A stretch of DNA of 64,000 nt, taken from positions 62,001 through 126,000 of the forward strand of contig NZ_JAATWC010000006.1 in the NCBI RefSeq assembly GCF_012979235.1, read 5' to 3'. Shown one piece after another: positions 1 to 9,563 of the stretch. The DNA comes from Dissulfurirhabdus thermomarina (GTDB lineage Bacteria; Desulfobacterota; Dissulfuribacteria; Dissulfuribacterales; Dissulfurirhabdaceae). A model generated the notes under the pieces. The model did no database searches. It was not told the origin of the DNA and saw nothing but the letters and a program-made list of their open reading frames with translations. The position numbers and the translations under genes are program-made. Within the stretch, counting starts at the first letter, position 1, and every line of letters begins with the position of its first letter.

Positions 1-683
1 TGCACCACGTTGCCGTGGGTGTCCGCCACCACCTGGACCTCGATATGCCGGCCCCGCTCGATGTACTTCTCGGCCAGCAGCGTGTCGTCGCCGAAGGACT
101 TCTTGGCCTCGGAGCGTGCCTGTTCCAGGGCGCCCGGGAGCTCCTCGTCGGAGGAGACCTTCAGCATGCCCTTTCCGCCGCCGCCCGAGGCGGCCTTGAT
201 CATCACGGGGAAGGCGACGTCCTCCTCCCGCATCCAGCGCCGGACGTCCTCCACGCCCTCCACCCGGTCGATGCCGGGGATGGTGGGCACGTTGGCCCGG
301 ATCGCCAGGCGCTTGGCCTCGATCTTGTCCCCCATGGCCCGGATGACCTCGGGGGACGGCCCGATCCAGGTGAGCCCGGCGTCCATGACCATCCGGGCGA
401 AGTCGGCGTTCTCCGCCAGAAAACCCCAGCCCGGGTGGATGGCGTCGGCCCCGCTCTCCTTGGCCGCCCGGATCATCCGCTCCATGTTGAGGTAGGATTC
501 GGCGGGAGGGGCCTCCCCGATGTGCACCGCCGAATCGGCCATGAAGACGTGGGCGGAGAGCCGGTCCGGGGTGCTGTAGACCGCGGTGACGGGGATCTTC
601 CGGTCCCGGCAGGTGTGCATGATACGCACCGCGGGGACGCTCCGGTTGGCGATGAGGATCTTTCGGATCTCTTTCTGCGTCAT
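1..683 (-). CDS. accC: Biotin carboxylase (acetyl-CoA/pyruvate carboxylase A subunit), 5' part only
   Basis: This is the first 227 codons of a gene that runs off the left edge. Biotin carboxylase uses ATP and bicarbonate to carboxylate biotin on its carrier protein, in the cytoplasm. Visible are the N-terminal Rossmann-type domain (KILIANR near residue 8), the segment DAIHPGWGFLAEN, and the ATP-grasp glycine loop AASGGGGKGM followed by EKYIERGRHIEVQV, all typical of the family. The start is the only ATG upstream of the conserved KILIANR strand. The normally conserved GEIA after ANR is SVPA here. The missing C-terminal half prevents a choice between acetyl-CoA, propionyl-CoA and pyruvate carboxylase; the family itself is secure. 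Confidence 0.93.
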   Translation of the reverse strand, partial: MTQKEIRKILIANRSVPAVRIMHTCRDRKIPVTAVYSTPDRLSAHVFMADSAVHIGEAPPAESYLNMERMIRAAKESGADAIHPGWGFLAENADFARMVMDAGLTWIGPSPEVIRAMGDKIEAKRLAIRANVPTIPGIDRVEGVEDVRRWMREEDVAFPVMIKAASGGGGKGMLKVSSDEELPGALEQARSEAKKSFGDDTLLAEKYIERGRHIEVQVVADTHGNVV

Positions 684-858
684 CTCTCTCTCCCGGCGCC
701 GCGAGGGCGCAGGTTCTCCCGGCCGGTCCGCCGGGCGCGGCGCCCGGGACCCCGCCCGGCGGAATCCGTGGGCGATGCCGTGGGAAAGAACGGGGGTCGC
801 GGTGGGGGGGAGCGCGACCCCGCCGAGGGTCGGGGCCGGTCCCTGAGCCTTCCCGTAA

Positions 859-864
859 ATCATA
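859..864 (-). promoter_or_regulatory. Candidate -10 element for the biotin carboxylase gene
   Basis: The minus strand reads TATGAT in a short A+T-rich island, about 175 nt before the biotin carboxylase start and just downstream of the terminator at 885-916. No convincing -35 is visible 16-18 bases upstream, so this rests on one hexamer. The rest of 684-957 shows no gene. Confidence 0.3.
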
Positions 865-884
865 GTTTTTAAAACGCGGAGACG

Positions 885-916
885 AAAAAGGCAAGCCCCG
901 CCCCCGGGGCCTTGCC
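885..916 (-). terminator. Intrinsic terminator of the response-regulator gene
   Basis: On the minus strand, 42 nt after the stop codon of the response-regulator gene, GGCAAGGCCCCG pairs with CGGGGCTTGCC across a four-base loop, with one bulged base. Five T residues (885-889) follow directly. A G+C-rich stem plus T-tract in the right place and orientation is a standard Rho-independent terminator. Confidence 0.8.
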
Positions 917-957
917 GGAGGCGGGGAGGACGGGAGCGGAGAAAGGCCGCCGCCGGT

Positions 958-1719
958 TCAGTCCGCCGGGGTGTAGGTCTCGAGGAAGCCCACCGGGGCC
1001 GAGGCCTCACAGGGGAGCGGCACCACGTTCCGGTGGACCGCTACAGGCCCCCGCGCCCCCTTGAGGTGCCAGGAGCAGCCCGCCCCGTCCTCCTCGCCCC
1101 CGGCCACCAGGAAGTCTTCCAGGGACCGGCCGAGGATCTCGGAGCGGTTCAGCCCCGTCAAGGCCTCGAAGGCCTTGTTGGCGAAGTAGATGACCCCGTC
1201 CCGGTCGGCCACCAGGATCCCCTCCCCCACGTGGTCGAGGATGCCCTGCACCTTCCGGAGCTCGGCGATGAGGGCGTACTGGGTCCGGGACAGGGCCTCC
1301 CGCTGCTCGAGGAGGCGGCGGAACAGGACCTTGTGCCGGAGGAGGAGATCGTACTTCGCCCTGGCCTCCCGGGCGATGGCGAGCATCTCGTCGTTGTCCC
1401 AGGGCTTCACGACGTACCGGTACACTTCGCCCTTGTTGATGGCCTCCCGGCAGACCGCCTCGTCGGAATACCCGGTGACGAGGACGCGGAGGGTGTCGGG
1501 GCTCGCGCGCCGGCACTCCTGGAGGAAATCGATCCCCGTCATCCCGGGCATCCGCTGGTCCGAGATCACGAGGAAGCATTCCCTCTCCCGGAGGCGCCGG
1601 AGGGCCGTCTCGCCGTCGGTGGCGGTCTCGGTCTCGAACCCACCGCGCCCGAAGAGCCGCTCGAGGGCCTCCAAAACGCCCGGTTCGTCGTCCACGATCA
1701 GGATGGCGGGTTCCGTCAT
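958..1719 (-). CDS. Response regulator with a C-terminal PAS domain
   Basis: A 253-residue two-component receiver protein. Residues 4-125 are a receiver domain with the acidic pair DDE at 10-12, phospho-acceptor Asp54 in VISDQRMPG, Thr82 in VTGYSD and Lys105 in VVKPW, so it should be phosphorylatable. The YRYVVKPW signature resembles receivers of the RpfG/hydrogenase-regulator type. A helical linker (115-155) leads to a PAS domain (about 157-250) starting ILDHVGEGILVADRDG. There is no DNA-binding, HD-GYP or kinase output, so the PAS domain is the only output and probably works by protein contact. It is followed by a terminator and is divergent from the zinc-ribbon gene, with a palindrome between them. 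Its cognate kinase is not obvious; orphan kinases lie at 7139 and 52417. Confidence 0.85.
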   Translation of the reverse strand: MTEPAILIVDDEPGVLEALERLFGRGGFETETATDGETALRRLRERECFLVISDQRMPGMTGIDFLQECRRASPDTLRVLVTGYSDEAVCREAINKGEVYRYVVKPWDNDEMLAIAREARAKYDLLLRHKVLFRRLLEQREALSRTQYALIAELRKVQGILDHVGEGILVADRDGVIYFANKAFEALTGLNRSEILGRSLEDFLVAGGEEDGAGCSWHLKGARGPVAVHRNVVPLPCEASAPVGFLETYTPAD

Positions 1720-1784
1720 GGGGACCTCCCTCCCTCAGGGATCGGCCCGGCCGGGGCCTAACCTGCTTTTCGTCACCGGGGGCG

Positions 1785-1801
1785 CCGGTGTTTAACACCG
1801 G
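1785..1801. promoter_or_regulatory. 17-bp palindrome between divergent genes (possible operator)
   Basis: CCGGTGTT-T-AACACCGG is a perfect 8-bp inverted repeat around one base, in the 172-bp gap between the divergent response-regulator (start 1719) and zinc-ribbon (start 1892) genes. The A+T-rich centre within G+C-rich surroundings fits a dimeric-regulator binding site. No second copy was noticed, and the binding protein is unknown. Confidence 0.4.
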
Positions 1802-1891
1802 GGGCGAAAATCACGGATCTCCGCCCCGATCCGATCAGGTTAAGAGAAACAGGAGCCCAGGTGCCGCCCCCCGGGGCGGCCCACGTCCGCC

Positions 1892-3397
1892 ATGCCCGAG
1901 AAACCGCCACGCCCCCCCGACACCGGCGCCGCCCCCGTCCTCCGGGAGGTGGACGAGGTGCTCGGCCGCCACCTCGATCGCGCCCTGGGCGGCCGGACCG
2001 CGCCGGGCGGATGCGTCCTGGACCTGGCGGCGCTGGCCGGCCTGATCCTCGCGGCCGGGCAAACGCGTCGGTACACGGCGGCGGAACTCGAGGCGGAACT
2101 CCTGGCGTGCGGCCTGCCGCCGGGGCCCCACATCGCCTCGGCCCTCCGGAGGATGCTCCGGGGCGGGCTCCTCGCCGAGGAACCGGACGGCGCCCTCCGC
2201 CTCCTCCCAGCGGCGGCCGAGACCGCCCGCCGCCTCGACGCCGTGTTCCAGGGCCTTCCCGGGCTCGCCCTGGTGGCCTACCTCGTGCAGACCGTGGACG
2301 AGGTCCTCACGGGCCGAAAGCCCCGGGCCGAGGCCCTGGCCCAGCTCGACCAGACCCTGGCCCGGTACGGGCCGGCACCCCCGCGCGGCGCCGGGCTGGA
2401 GGACAGGCTCTCCGCCCGCCTCCGGGAGCTGGCCGCCCGGCGGCAGAAAAAGGCCGGCGGGCCGCGGATCTTCGGGGCCGGGGCCGGAGCGGCGCCGCCG
2501 AAACCGGCCCCGGCCAAACGAAGGGCGGCGCCCGGCGCGGGCCAAGCCGGCGGCACCGGGGCACCCGGGCGACCCCCGGAGCCCGGCGCCGCGCCCACCG
2601 CCACCGGCGCCGTCCAGGCGCCCACGGAGAGCGCCCCCCCGCCCGGCGGCGCCGCCGCGGAAGCCCCTCCGGCGCCGAAGCCGAAACCGGCAGCGCCGCC
2701 GACCGCCCCCCGGGATGCGGCGGCGGCGGACCGACCCACCGAGGCGGGCCCGCCCGAAGCCACGGGGGAGACAACGGCCGCGTTCCGATCCGGCTCCCGG
2801 GAGGAAACGGCCGAAGCGGCCCGTCCCCCGGGACTCGAACCAGCGGAGGCGGAAGGGGCGGCCGCGGCGGCCGGGCTCGCCGGGAAGACGCCGTCCCCCG
2901 CGGGGAAGGAAACGCCGGAGGAGGCACCGGAAGCGGAACCGCCGCTGGAGGCGGCGCCCGGGCCGGAGACCGCCGCGACGGAACCGGAGCCGGCGGCCCC
3001 GCGTCCAGGAGCGCACGCCCCCGCCGCCGGGGCACCCGAATCGGCGGCGCAAGCGGTGCCGTCGAGCGCGGACGGATCGCCCGCCCCGGCCTGCCCGGCC
3101 TGCGGGTTCGAGGGCCTCGAGGCCCGGCCCTCCCCGGCCGGGAAGGTGCTCTACACGTGCCCGAGGCCGGGCTGCCACTTCGCCAGCTGGGGCCGGCCCG
3201 TCCCCCGCCCCTGCCCGGCCTGCGGCCACCCCTTCATGGTAGAGGCCGCGGGCGGGGTGCTCCGCTGCCCCCGGGCCGCCTGCGCCCGGTCGGTGCCGGC
3301 GGACGCCGGCGGCCCGGGGGATGGAGAAGGGCCGCCGGCGCCGAAACGGCGCCGGGTGGTCCGCCGGGTCCGGCGGGTCCGCCGGAAGCGGCGCTAG
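1892..3397 (+). CDS. Zinc-ribbon protein with Ala/Pro-rich linker, function unknown
   Basis: A 501-residue protein in three parts. Residues 1-190 look helical, and winged-helix-like stretches (RRYTAAELEAELLACGL, ALRRMLRGGLLAEE) could bind nucleic acid or protein. Residues 190-400 are a low-complexity linker rich in Ala, Pro, Glu and Gly. Residues 400-475 carry Cys pairs in the style of topoisomerase I C4 zinc ribbons (CPACG at 401-405, TCPRPGC near 423-428, CPACGHPF, then CPRAAC). The last 15 residues are almost all Arg, Lys and Val, a strongly basic tail. The family is not recognised. A nucleic-acid role is inferred from the C4 ribbons and basic tail. No export signal is present. Confidence 0.7.
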   Translation: MPEKPPRPPDTGAAPVLREVDEVLGRHLDRALGGRTAPGGCVLDLAALAGLILAAGQTRRYTAAELEAELLACGLPPGPHIASALRRMLRGGLLAEEPDGALRLLPAAAETARRLDAVFQGLPGLALVAYLVQTVDEVLTGRKPRAEALAQLDQTLARYGPAPPRGAGLEDRLSARLRELAARRQKKAGGPRIFGAGAGAAPPKPAPAKRRAAPGAGQAGGTGAPGRPPEPGAAPTATGAVQAPTESAPPPGGAAAEAPPAPKPKPAAPPTAPRDAAAADRPTEAGPPEATGETTAAFRSGSREETAEAARPPGLEPAEAEGAAAAAGLAGKTPSPAGKETPEEAPEAEPPLEAAPGPETAATEPEPAAPRPGAHAPAAGAPESAAQAVPSSADGSPAPACPACGFEGLEARPSPAGKVLYTCPRPGCHFASWGRPVPRPCPACGHPFMVEAAGGVLRCPRAACARSVPADAGGPGDGEGPPAPKRRRVVRRVRRVRRKRR

Positions 3398-3442
3398 GCC
3401 CGCGCCCTCCTTCCCGGGCGGGCGCCACGAACCGGAACGGTC

Positions 3443-5353
3443 CTAGAGGAGCACGCACCGGAACCCGAGGATATTCGAGGTGGTCCGGGCCTCCACCCGC
3501 CAGCGGGCCGTCAGCCGCACCCCGGCCGGGGAGATCCAGCACCCCCCGCGGGCGGCGTAGGCCGTGCCGGGCCCGTGGCTCCCCCCGGGGCGGAAGGGGG
3601 AGAGGGTCCACTCGAGGACGTTGCCGAGAAGGTCCACCAGGCCCAGGGGGTTGGCATGCGCCTCGTACCGGTCCACGGGGGTGGTGTCGCCCACGGCGGC
3701 GGCCTCGGTGTTGCAGGCCTCGGGCCGCCACGCCTCCCCCCAGGGGTAGTCGAGCGCCCGGAAGGCCCGGGCGGCGGCCTCCCATTCCAGCTCGTCCGGC
3801 AGGCGCCGGCCCGTCCAGGCGCAGAAGGCCAGGGCGTCCTCCAGGGCCACGTGGACCACCGGGTGATCCCGGCGGAGATGCAGGGAACTCTCCGGCCCGC
3901 CGGGCCGGTACCAGCAGGCCCCGGGGACCCTCCGGGCCGCCGGGAAGGGGTTGACCACGAACCGGGCGAGGCGGCCGTCGGCGTCCCGGGCCTTGCGGAA
4001 GCGTCCCTCGTAGACGGTGCTGTAGCCCACCCGCTCCGCCACCGTCCGGTACCCGGTCTGCTCCACGAAGGCCTCGAAGAGGGCGTTGGTGACGGGATAC
4101 ATCGCCATCTCGAAGGGCGCCACCCGGACCCGCCGGGGGGGCAGGGCCCCGTCCAGGCCGCCGGCCCGTCCCACCTCCGTCTCGCCGCCCGGGACGGCGA
4201 GGTAGCGGTTGAAGCGCATCTCCCGCCGGCCGAGGGCCTGGTCGAAGAAGGCGGCCAGGCGCCGGGCCTCGCCGGGCTCCGTCCCGCCGTCCGCGGCGCC
4301 GGCACCCGGCCCGGCGACCCCGAAGGCCGCCAGGGCCTCCCGGAAGGCGGCCCATCCTCCCGCGCTTCCGGCTGTCTCCGGGGCCGTCCCGGCAGGACCG
4401 CCCGCCTCTCCTCCCGCCGCCGCCGGGGCGGCGCCCTCCCCGGCCCCCGCAGGCGCGGCCGCCCCGTCCTCTCCGATTGCCGCGATCTCCTCGGCCCCGT
4501 CGTCCACCGCCTCGATCTCCTCCGCGAAGTCCTCCATCTCTTCGATCCCGCCGGGCGTCTCGTCCCCTTCGAGCACCTCTTCGAAGGCCTCGATCGCCGC
4601 ATCGAGGTCCTCGGCGGCCTCGGCGTCTTCCTCCTCCGGCTCGAGGTCCTCGATCTCCTCGACCTCCTCGAAGTCCTCGAGCTCCTCCACCGCGTCGGCC
4701 TCCCCGGAGGCATCCGCCGCGTCTCCGGCGTTCCCCCGCGCCGCCCCGCCCGCGCCCTCCTCTCCGGCGAGCCCGCGGATCTCCCCGAGCAGCCCGGCCA
4801 GGTCGGCGGACAGCCCTCCGGCGGCTCCCTCCGCCACGAGCCTGGAAAGGGACGGGTCGCGCAGCATGGACCGCAGCCGGCCGAGGAGGTCGAGGAATTC
4901 CTCCATGGCCAGGCCGGCGTCCCGGACCTGGCCGGCCACGGCCTCGATCACCCGGTCCTTGGCCTCGTCGCACATGGAGAAGACGTTGCGGGGGCCGACG
5001 ACCAGGCCCTCGGGATTGTGCCCCTCCCGGAAGAGCCGCTTGAGATCGGCGTTGACGGCGGACTTGAGGCCGCTGAGGTTCTTTCGTCGCCGGCGAAGCT
5101 CCGCCACGTCCGCCCACGGACCCCAGAGCTCCCGGACGAGCTCGGCGGCGTCCACCCGGCGGGCGCCCTCGGCGAAACGGCGGCGCACCGCCTCCAGGAA
5201 CCGGGCCTTCAGCGTCCCGGCCCGGTACCCCAGGTGTCCCAGGGCCTGGTCCACGGCGTCCATGGAGATCGGGGCAGGCATGCGCGGCATCCCCCCTCGT
5301 TTGGAGACCCGGCCGGGAACGGGGCGGATCCCGCCGCCGGCTTCCAGACTCAT
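3443..5353 (-). CDS. FGE/SUMF1-fold protein with acidic central region, probably non-catalytic
   Basis: A 636-residue protein. Residues 30-190 are helical. Residues about 205-290 are dominated by Glu and Asp in a repeating pattern (ELEDFEEVEEIEDLE). After an Ala/Gly/Pro linker, residues about 390-636 form a formylglycine-generating-enzyme fold, with FEMAMYPVTNALFEAFVEQTGY, HPVVHVALEDALAFCAWTGRRLP, LEWEAAARA, GNVLEWTLS, GGCW and the terminal GFRCVL. True FGE needs two cysteines in GGSW-x-C-x4-C; here Cys605 lies in GGCW but the partner position is not Cys, so sulfatase maturation is unlikely and the fold is probably a binding module. Start codon is uncertain: ATG at 5353 (used) or at about 5290, which follows a GAGGGGGG run. 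Convergent with the zinc-ribbon gene. Confidence 0.75.
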   Translation of the reverse strand: MSLEAGGGIRPVPGRVSKRGGMPRMPAPISMDAVDQALGHLGYRAGTLKARFLEAVRRRFAEGARRVDAAELVRELWGPWADVAELRRRRKNLSGLKSAVNADLKRLFREGHNPEGLVVGPRNVFSMCDEAKDRVIEAVAGQVRDAGLAMEEFLDLLGRLRSMLRDPSLSRLVAEGAAGGLSADLAGLLGEIRGLAGEEGAGGAARGNAGDAADASGEADAVEELEDFEEVEEIEDLEPEEEDAEAAEDLDAAIEAFEEVLEGDETPGGIEEMEDFAEEIEAVDDGAEEIAAIGEDGAAAPAGAGEGAAPAAAGGEAGGPAGTAPETAGSAGGWAAFREALAAFGVAGPGAGAADGGTEPGEARRLAAFFDQALGRREMRFNRYLAVPGGETEVGRAGGLDGALPPRRVRVAPFEMAMYPVTNALFEAFVEQTGYRTVAERVGYSTVYEGRFRKARDADGRLARFVVNPFPAARRVPGACWYRPGGPESSLHLRRDHPVVHVALEDALAFCAWTGRRLPDELEWEAAARAFRALDYPWGEAWRPEACNTEAAAVGDTTPVDRYEAHANPLGLVDLLGNVLEWTLSPFRPGGSHGPGTAYAARGGCWISPAGVRLTARWRVEARTTSNILGFRCVLL

Positions 5354-5458
5354 CGGTCCCTTCGGACGGGGCCTTGACCCGCTGGACAGGCGCCCGCGCG
5401 CCCTCTATCCTGGAAAGGGTTCCGCCCCGCGACCGGAGCGGGAGAAAGGAGGCATTCC

Positions 5459-6040
5459 ATGAAGGTGGTGGCGTTCAACGGCAGCGCCCGCAAGAAGGGC
5501 AACACGGACCGCCTGCTCCGGGCGGTCCTCGAGGTCCTCGAGGCGAAGGGCATCCGCACCGAGCTCGTCTCCCTGGCCGGCCTCAAGCTCCAGGGCTGCA
5601 TCGCCTGCTACCAGTGTTTCGAGCGCAAGGACCGAAGATGCGCCGTGGAGAACGACGACCTCAACGCCTGCATCGCCAAGATGCTCGAGGCCGACGGCAT
5701 CCTCCTGGGCTCCCCGACCTACTTCGCCGACGTCTCGGCCGGGATGAAGGCCCTCATCGAGCGAAGCGGCATGGTGGCCCGGGCCAACGGCGACATGCTG
5801 CAGCGGAAGGTGGGGGCGGGGGTGGTGGCCGTCCGGCGGGCCGGCGCGGCCCACGTCTTCAGCTCCCTGAACTACTTCTTCCTCATCGGACAGATGGTGG
5901 TCCCGGGATCCAGCTACTGGAACATCGGCATCGGGAAGGACCCCGGCGAAGTCGCCGACGACGCGGAGGGGCTCCGCACCATGCGGACCCTCGGCGAGAA
6001 CATGGCCTGGGTCCTCGAGCGCCTCCACGGGGCCCCGTAG
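5459..6040 (+). CDS. Iron-sulfur flavoprotein (NADPH-dependent FMN reductase fold)
   Basis: A 193-residue flavodoxin-fold protein. The N-terminus VVAFNGSARKKGNTDRLL is the FMN-phosphate loop of the NAD(P)H-FMN reductase superfamily. Cys47, Cys50, Cys53 and Cys61 (C-x2-C-x2-C-x7-C) form the compact motif that binds a 4Fe-4S cluster in the iron-sulfur flavoproteins of anaerobes. SPTYFADVSAGMKALIER is the second conserved block. Family members are homodimeric electron carriers linked to oxygen or peroxide reduction or to ferredoxin; the partner here is unknown. A good ribosome site (AAAGGAGG) sits 6 nt before the ATG. It is divergent from the FGE-like gene and ends 14 nt from the convergent KfrA-like gene. 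Confidence 0.88.
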   Translation: MKVVAFNGSARKKGNTDRLLRAVLEVLEAKGIRTELVSLAGLKLQGCIACYQCFERKDRRCAVENDDLNACIAKMLEADGILLGSPTYFADVSAGMKALIERSGMVARANGDMLQRKVGAGVVAVRRAGAAHVFSSLNYFFLIGQMVVPGSSYWNIGIGKDPGEVADDAEGLRTMRTLGENMAWVLERLHGAP

Positions 6041-6054
6041 GGGGCCGCCCCGGG

Positions 6055-6789
6055 TCAGGCCGAGGTCTTCTTGCGCCCCCCCCGGGGGGGCTGCTTCTTC
6101 GGGGCCGATCCTCGGCCGGCCAGCGCCTCGGTGAGCTCCCGGATCTTCCGCTCCGCCTCTTCCTTGTAGGCGGCGAACTCTTCCTTGGCCTTCTCGAGCT
6201 CCGCGGAAAGGCGCTGAACGATCATCTGGCGGGAATCGGAGCTCGCCATGGCGTTGGCGAGCCGGGTCCGGACCGCCGCGATCTCCTCCCTGAGGACGTC
6301 CCGCTCCCTGGCGAAGGCCTCGGCACGGCGGCGTTCCGCCTCGCAGAACCGGCACCCGGTGGAGCGGCGGACGGCGGATGCGCCCCCCCCGCGCCCGGCG
6401 GCCCGCCGGGCGGCCTCCCCCACCTTGGCCGCGCCCTCCACGGCCACGTTGGCGGCGGCGGTCACCACGAATTCGGCGGCCGATCGTGCAAAGCCGAAAA
6501 AGGCCCCGGGAAGCCCCCGGGGGGGCGGAGCGGGCCTGGGAGCCCGGGCGGCGGCACGGCCCCTGGCCCGCGGCCGCGCAGCCTCCGCCCCCGCGGGGGC
6601 GGAGCGTTCCTTTTCAGCCGGGGCACCGCCCCCCGCGACCTTCCACTCCCTCAGATACCGCGAGATGGTGTCCGTTCCGCCCCGCCCGAGTTCGTTCCGC
6701 ACCGCCCGGACGGACGGCCGCGCCCCCCGTCGGGCCAGGGCGTCGGCCGCCCGGAAGACGTCTTCCTTGGTGATCTTGGCTCGAACCAT
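6055..6789 (-). CDS. KfrA-like DNA-binding coiled-coil protein
   Basis: A 244-residue protein. Residues 5-50 (ITKEDVFRAADALARRG, SVRAVRNELGRGGTDTISRYLREWK) match the N-terminal DNA-binding domain of the plasmid KfrA family, a helix-turn-helix in which the GGT(D)TISRYL helix contacts DNA. A low-complexity Ala/Arg/Pro linker follows, then a short patch with CRFC near residue 146, then a charged coiled coil (about 150-225) with strong heptads. The C-terminus is Lys/Arg-rich. KfrA proteins form long homodimeric filaments and bind DNA and partition partners. A chromosomal copy with no par genes beside it suggests a regulator or nucleoid-associated role, which is inference. Confidence 0.75.
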   Translation of the reverse strand: MVRAKITKEDVFRAADALARRGARPSVRAVRNELGRGGTDTISRYLREWKVAGGGAPAEKERSAPAGAEAARPRARGRAAARAPRPAPPPRGLPGAFFGFARSAAEFVVTAAANVAVEGAAKVGEAARRAAGRGGGASAVRRSTGCRFCEAERRRAEAFARERDVLREEIAAVRTRLANAMASSDSRQMIVQRLSAELEKAKEEFAAYKEEAERKIRELTEALAGRGSAPKKQPPRGGRKKTSA

Positions 6790-6949
6790 GGCCTCGTGCT
6801 CCTGTCAGCGCTGTGGATGCCCCGGCCGCCCCGTCCGCCGGCCTCCCGGATCGGCCGGGCGGCGTTCAGTCCTCTTTCCAGCATAGCCGCTTTTGCCCCG
6901 CGCACAAGGCCCGACCGTCCACCAGCTCGCCCCCCCGGACCGGGGCTGG

Positions 6950-7138
6950 CCAAGGGGGATTAATCGGGTTAGATTGATATCTCCAGTCGGGTGCGGGCAC
7001 CGGGGCCTTCGTCGTTCGAAAAGGTCTCTTTTTCTTTGTATTTCCCGGGATACCGAAATCACGACAATATATTGAAATTCCGATAAATTAATTAGGAGTA
7101 CCGGCCGAGAAGCGTTCCACTCCGAGCCGGGGCAGGGC
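6950..7138 (+). promoter_or_regulatory. A+T-rich leader and likely promoter region of the hybrid kinase gene
   Basis: The 349-bp gap between the divergent KfrA-like and kinase genes holds a striking A+T-rich stretch (about 6955-7100) in otherwise G+C-rich DNA, with runs such as CTCTTTTTCTTTG and ACAATATATTG and ending in AATTAATTAGGAG. It probably holds the kinase promoter, but no -35/-10 pair with correct spacing is clear. No small gene is evident. Confidence 0.4.
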
Positions 7139-9544
<2,406 letters not shown>

Positions 9545-9563
9545 CCCCGCCGCCCCGCGCCCC

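Noticed and set aside
3398-3442. Inverted GCCCG/CGGGC bases between convergent genes, considered as a terminator
   Set aside because: The stem is short with a large loop and there is no T-tract on either strand.
5459-6040. Iron-sulfur flavoprotein considered as a selenoprotein
   Set aside because: No in-frame UGA; all four cluster cysteines are normal codons.
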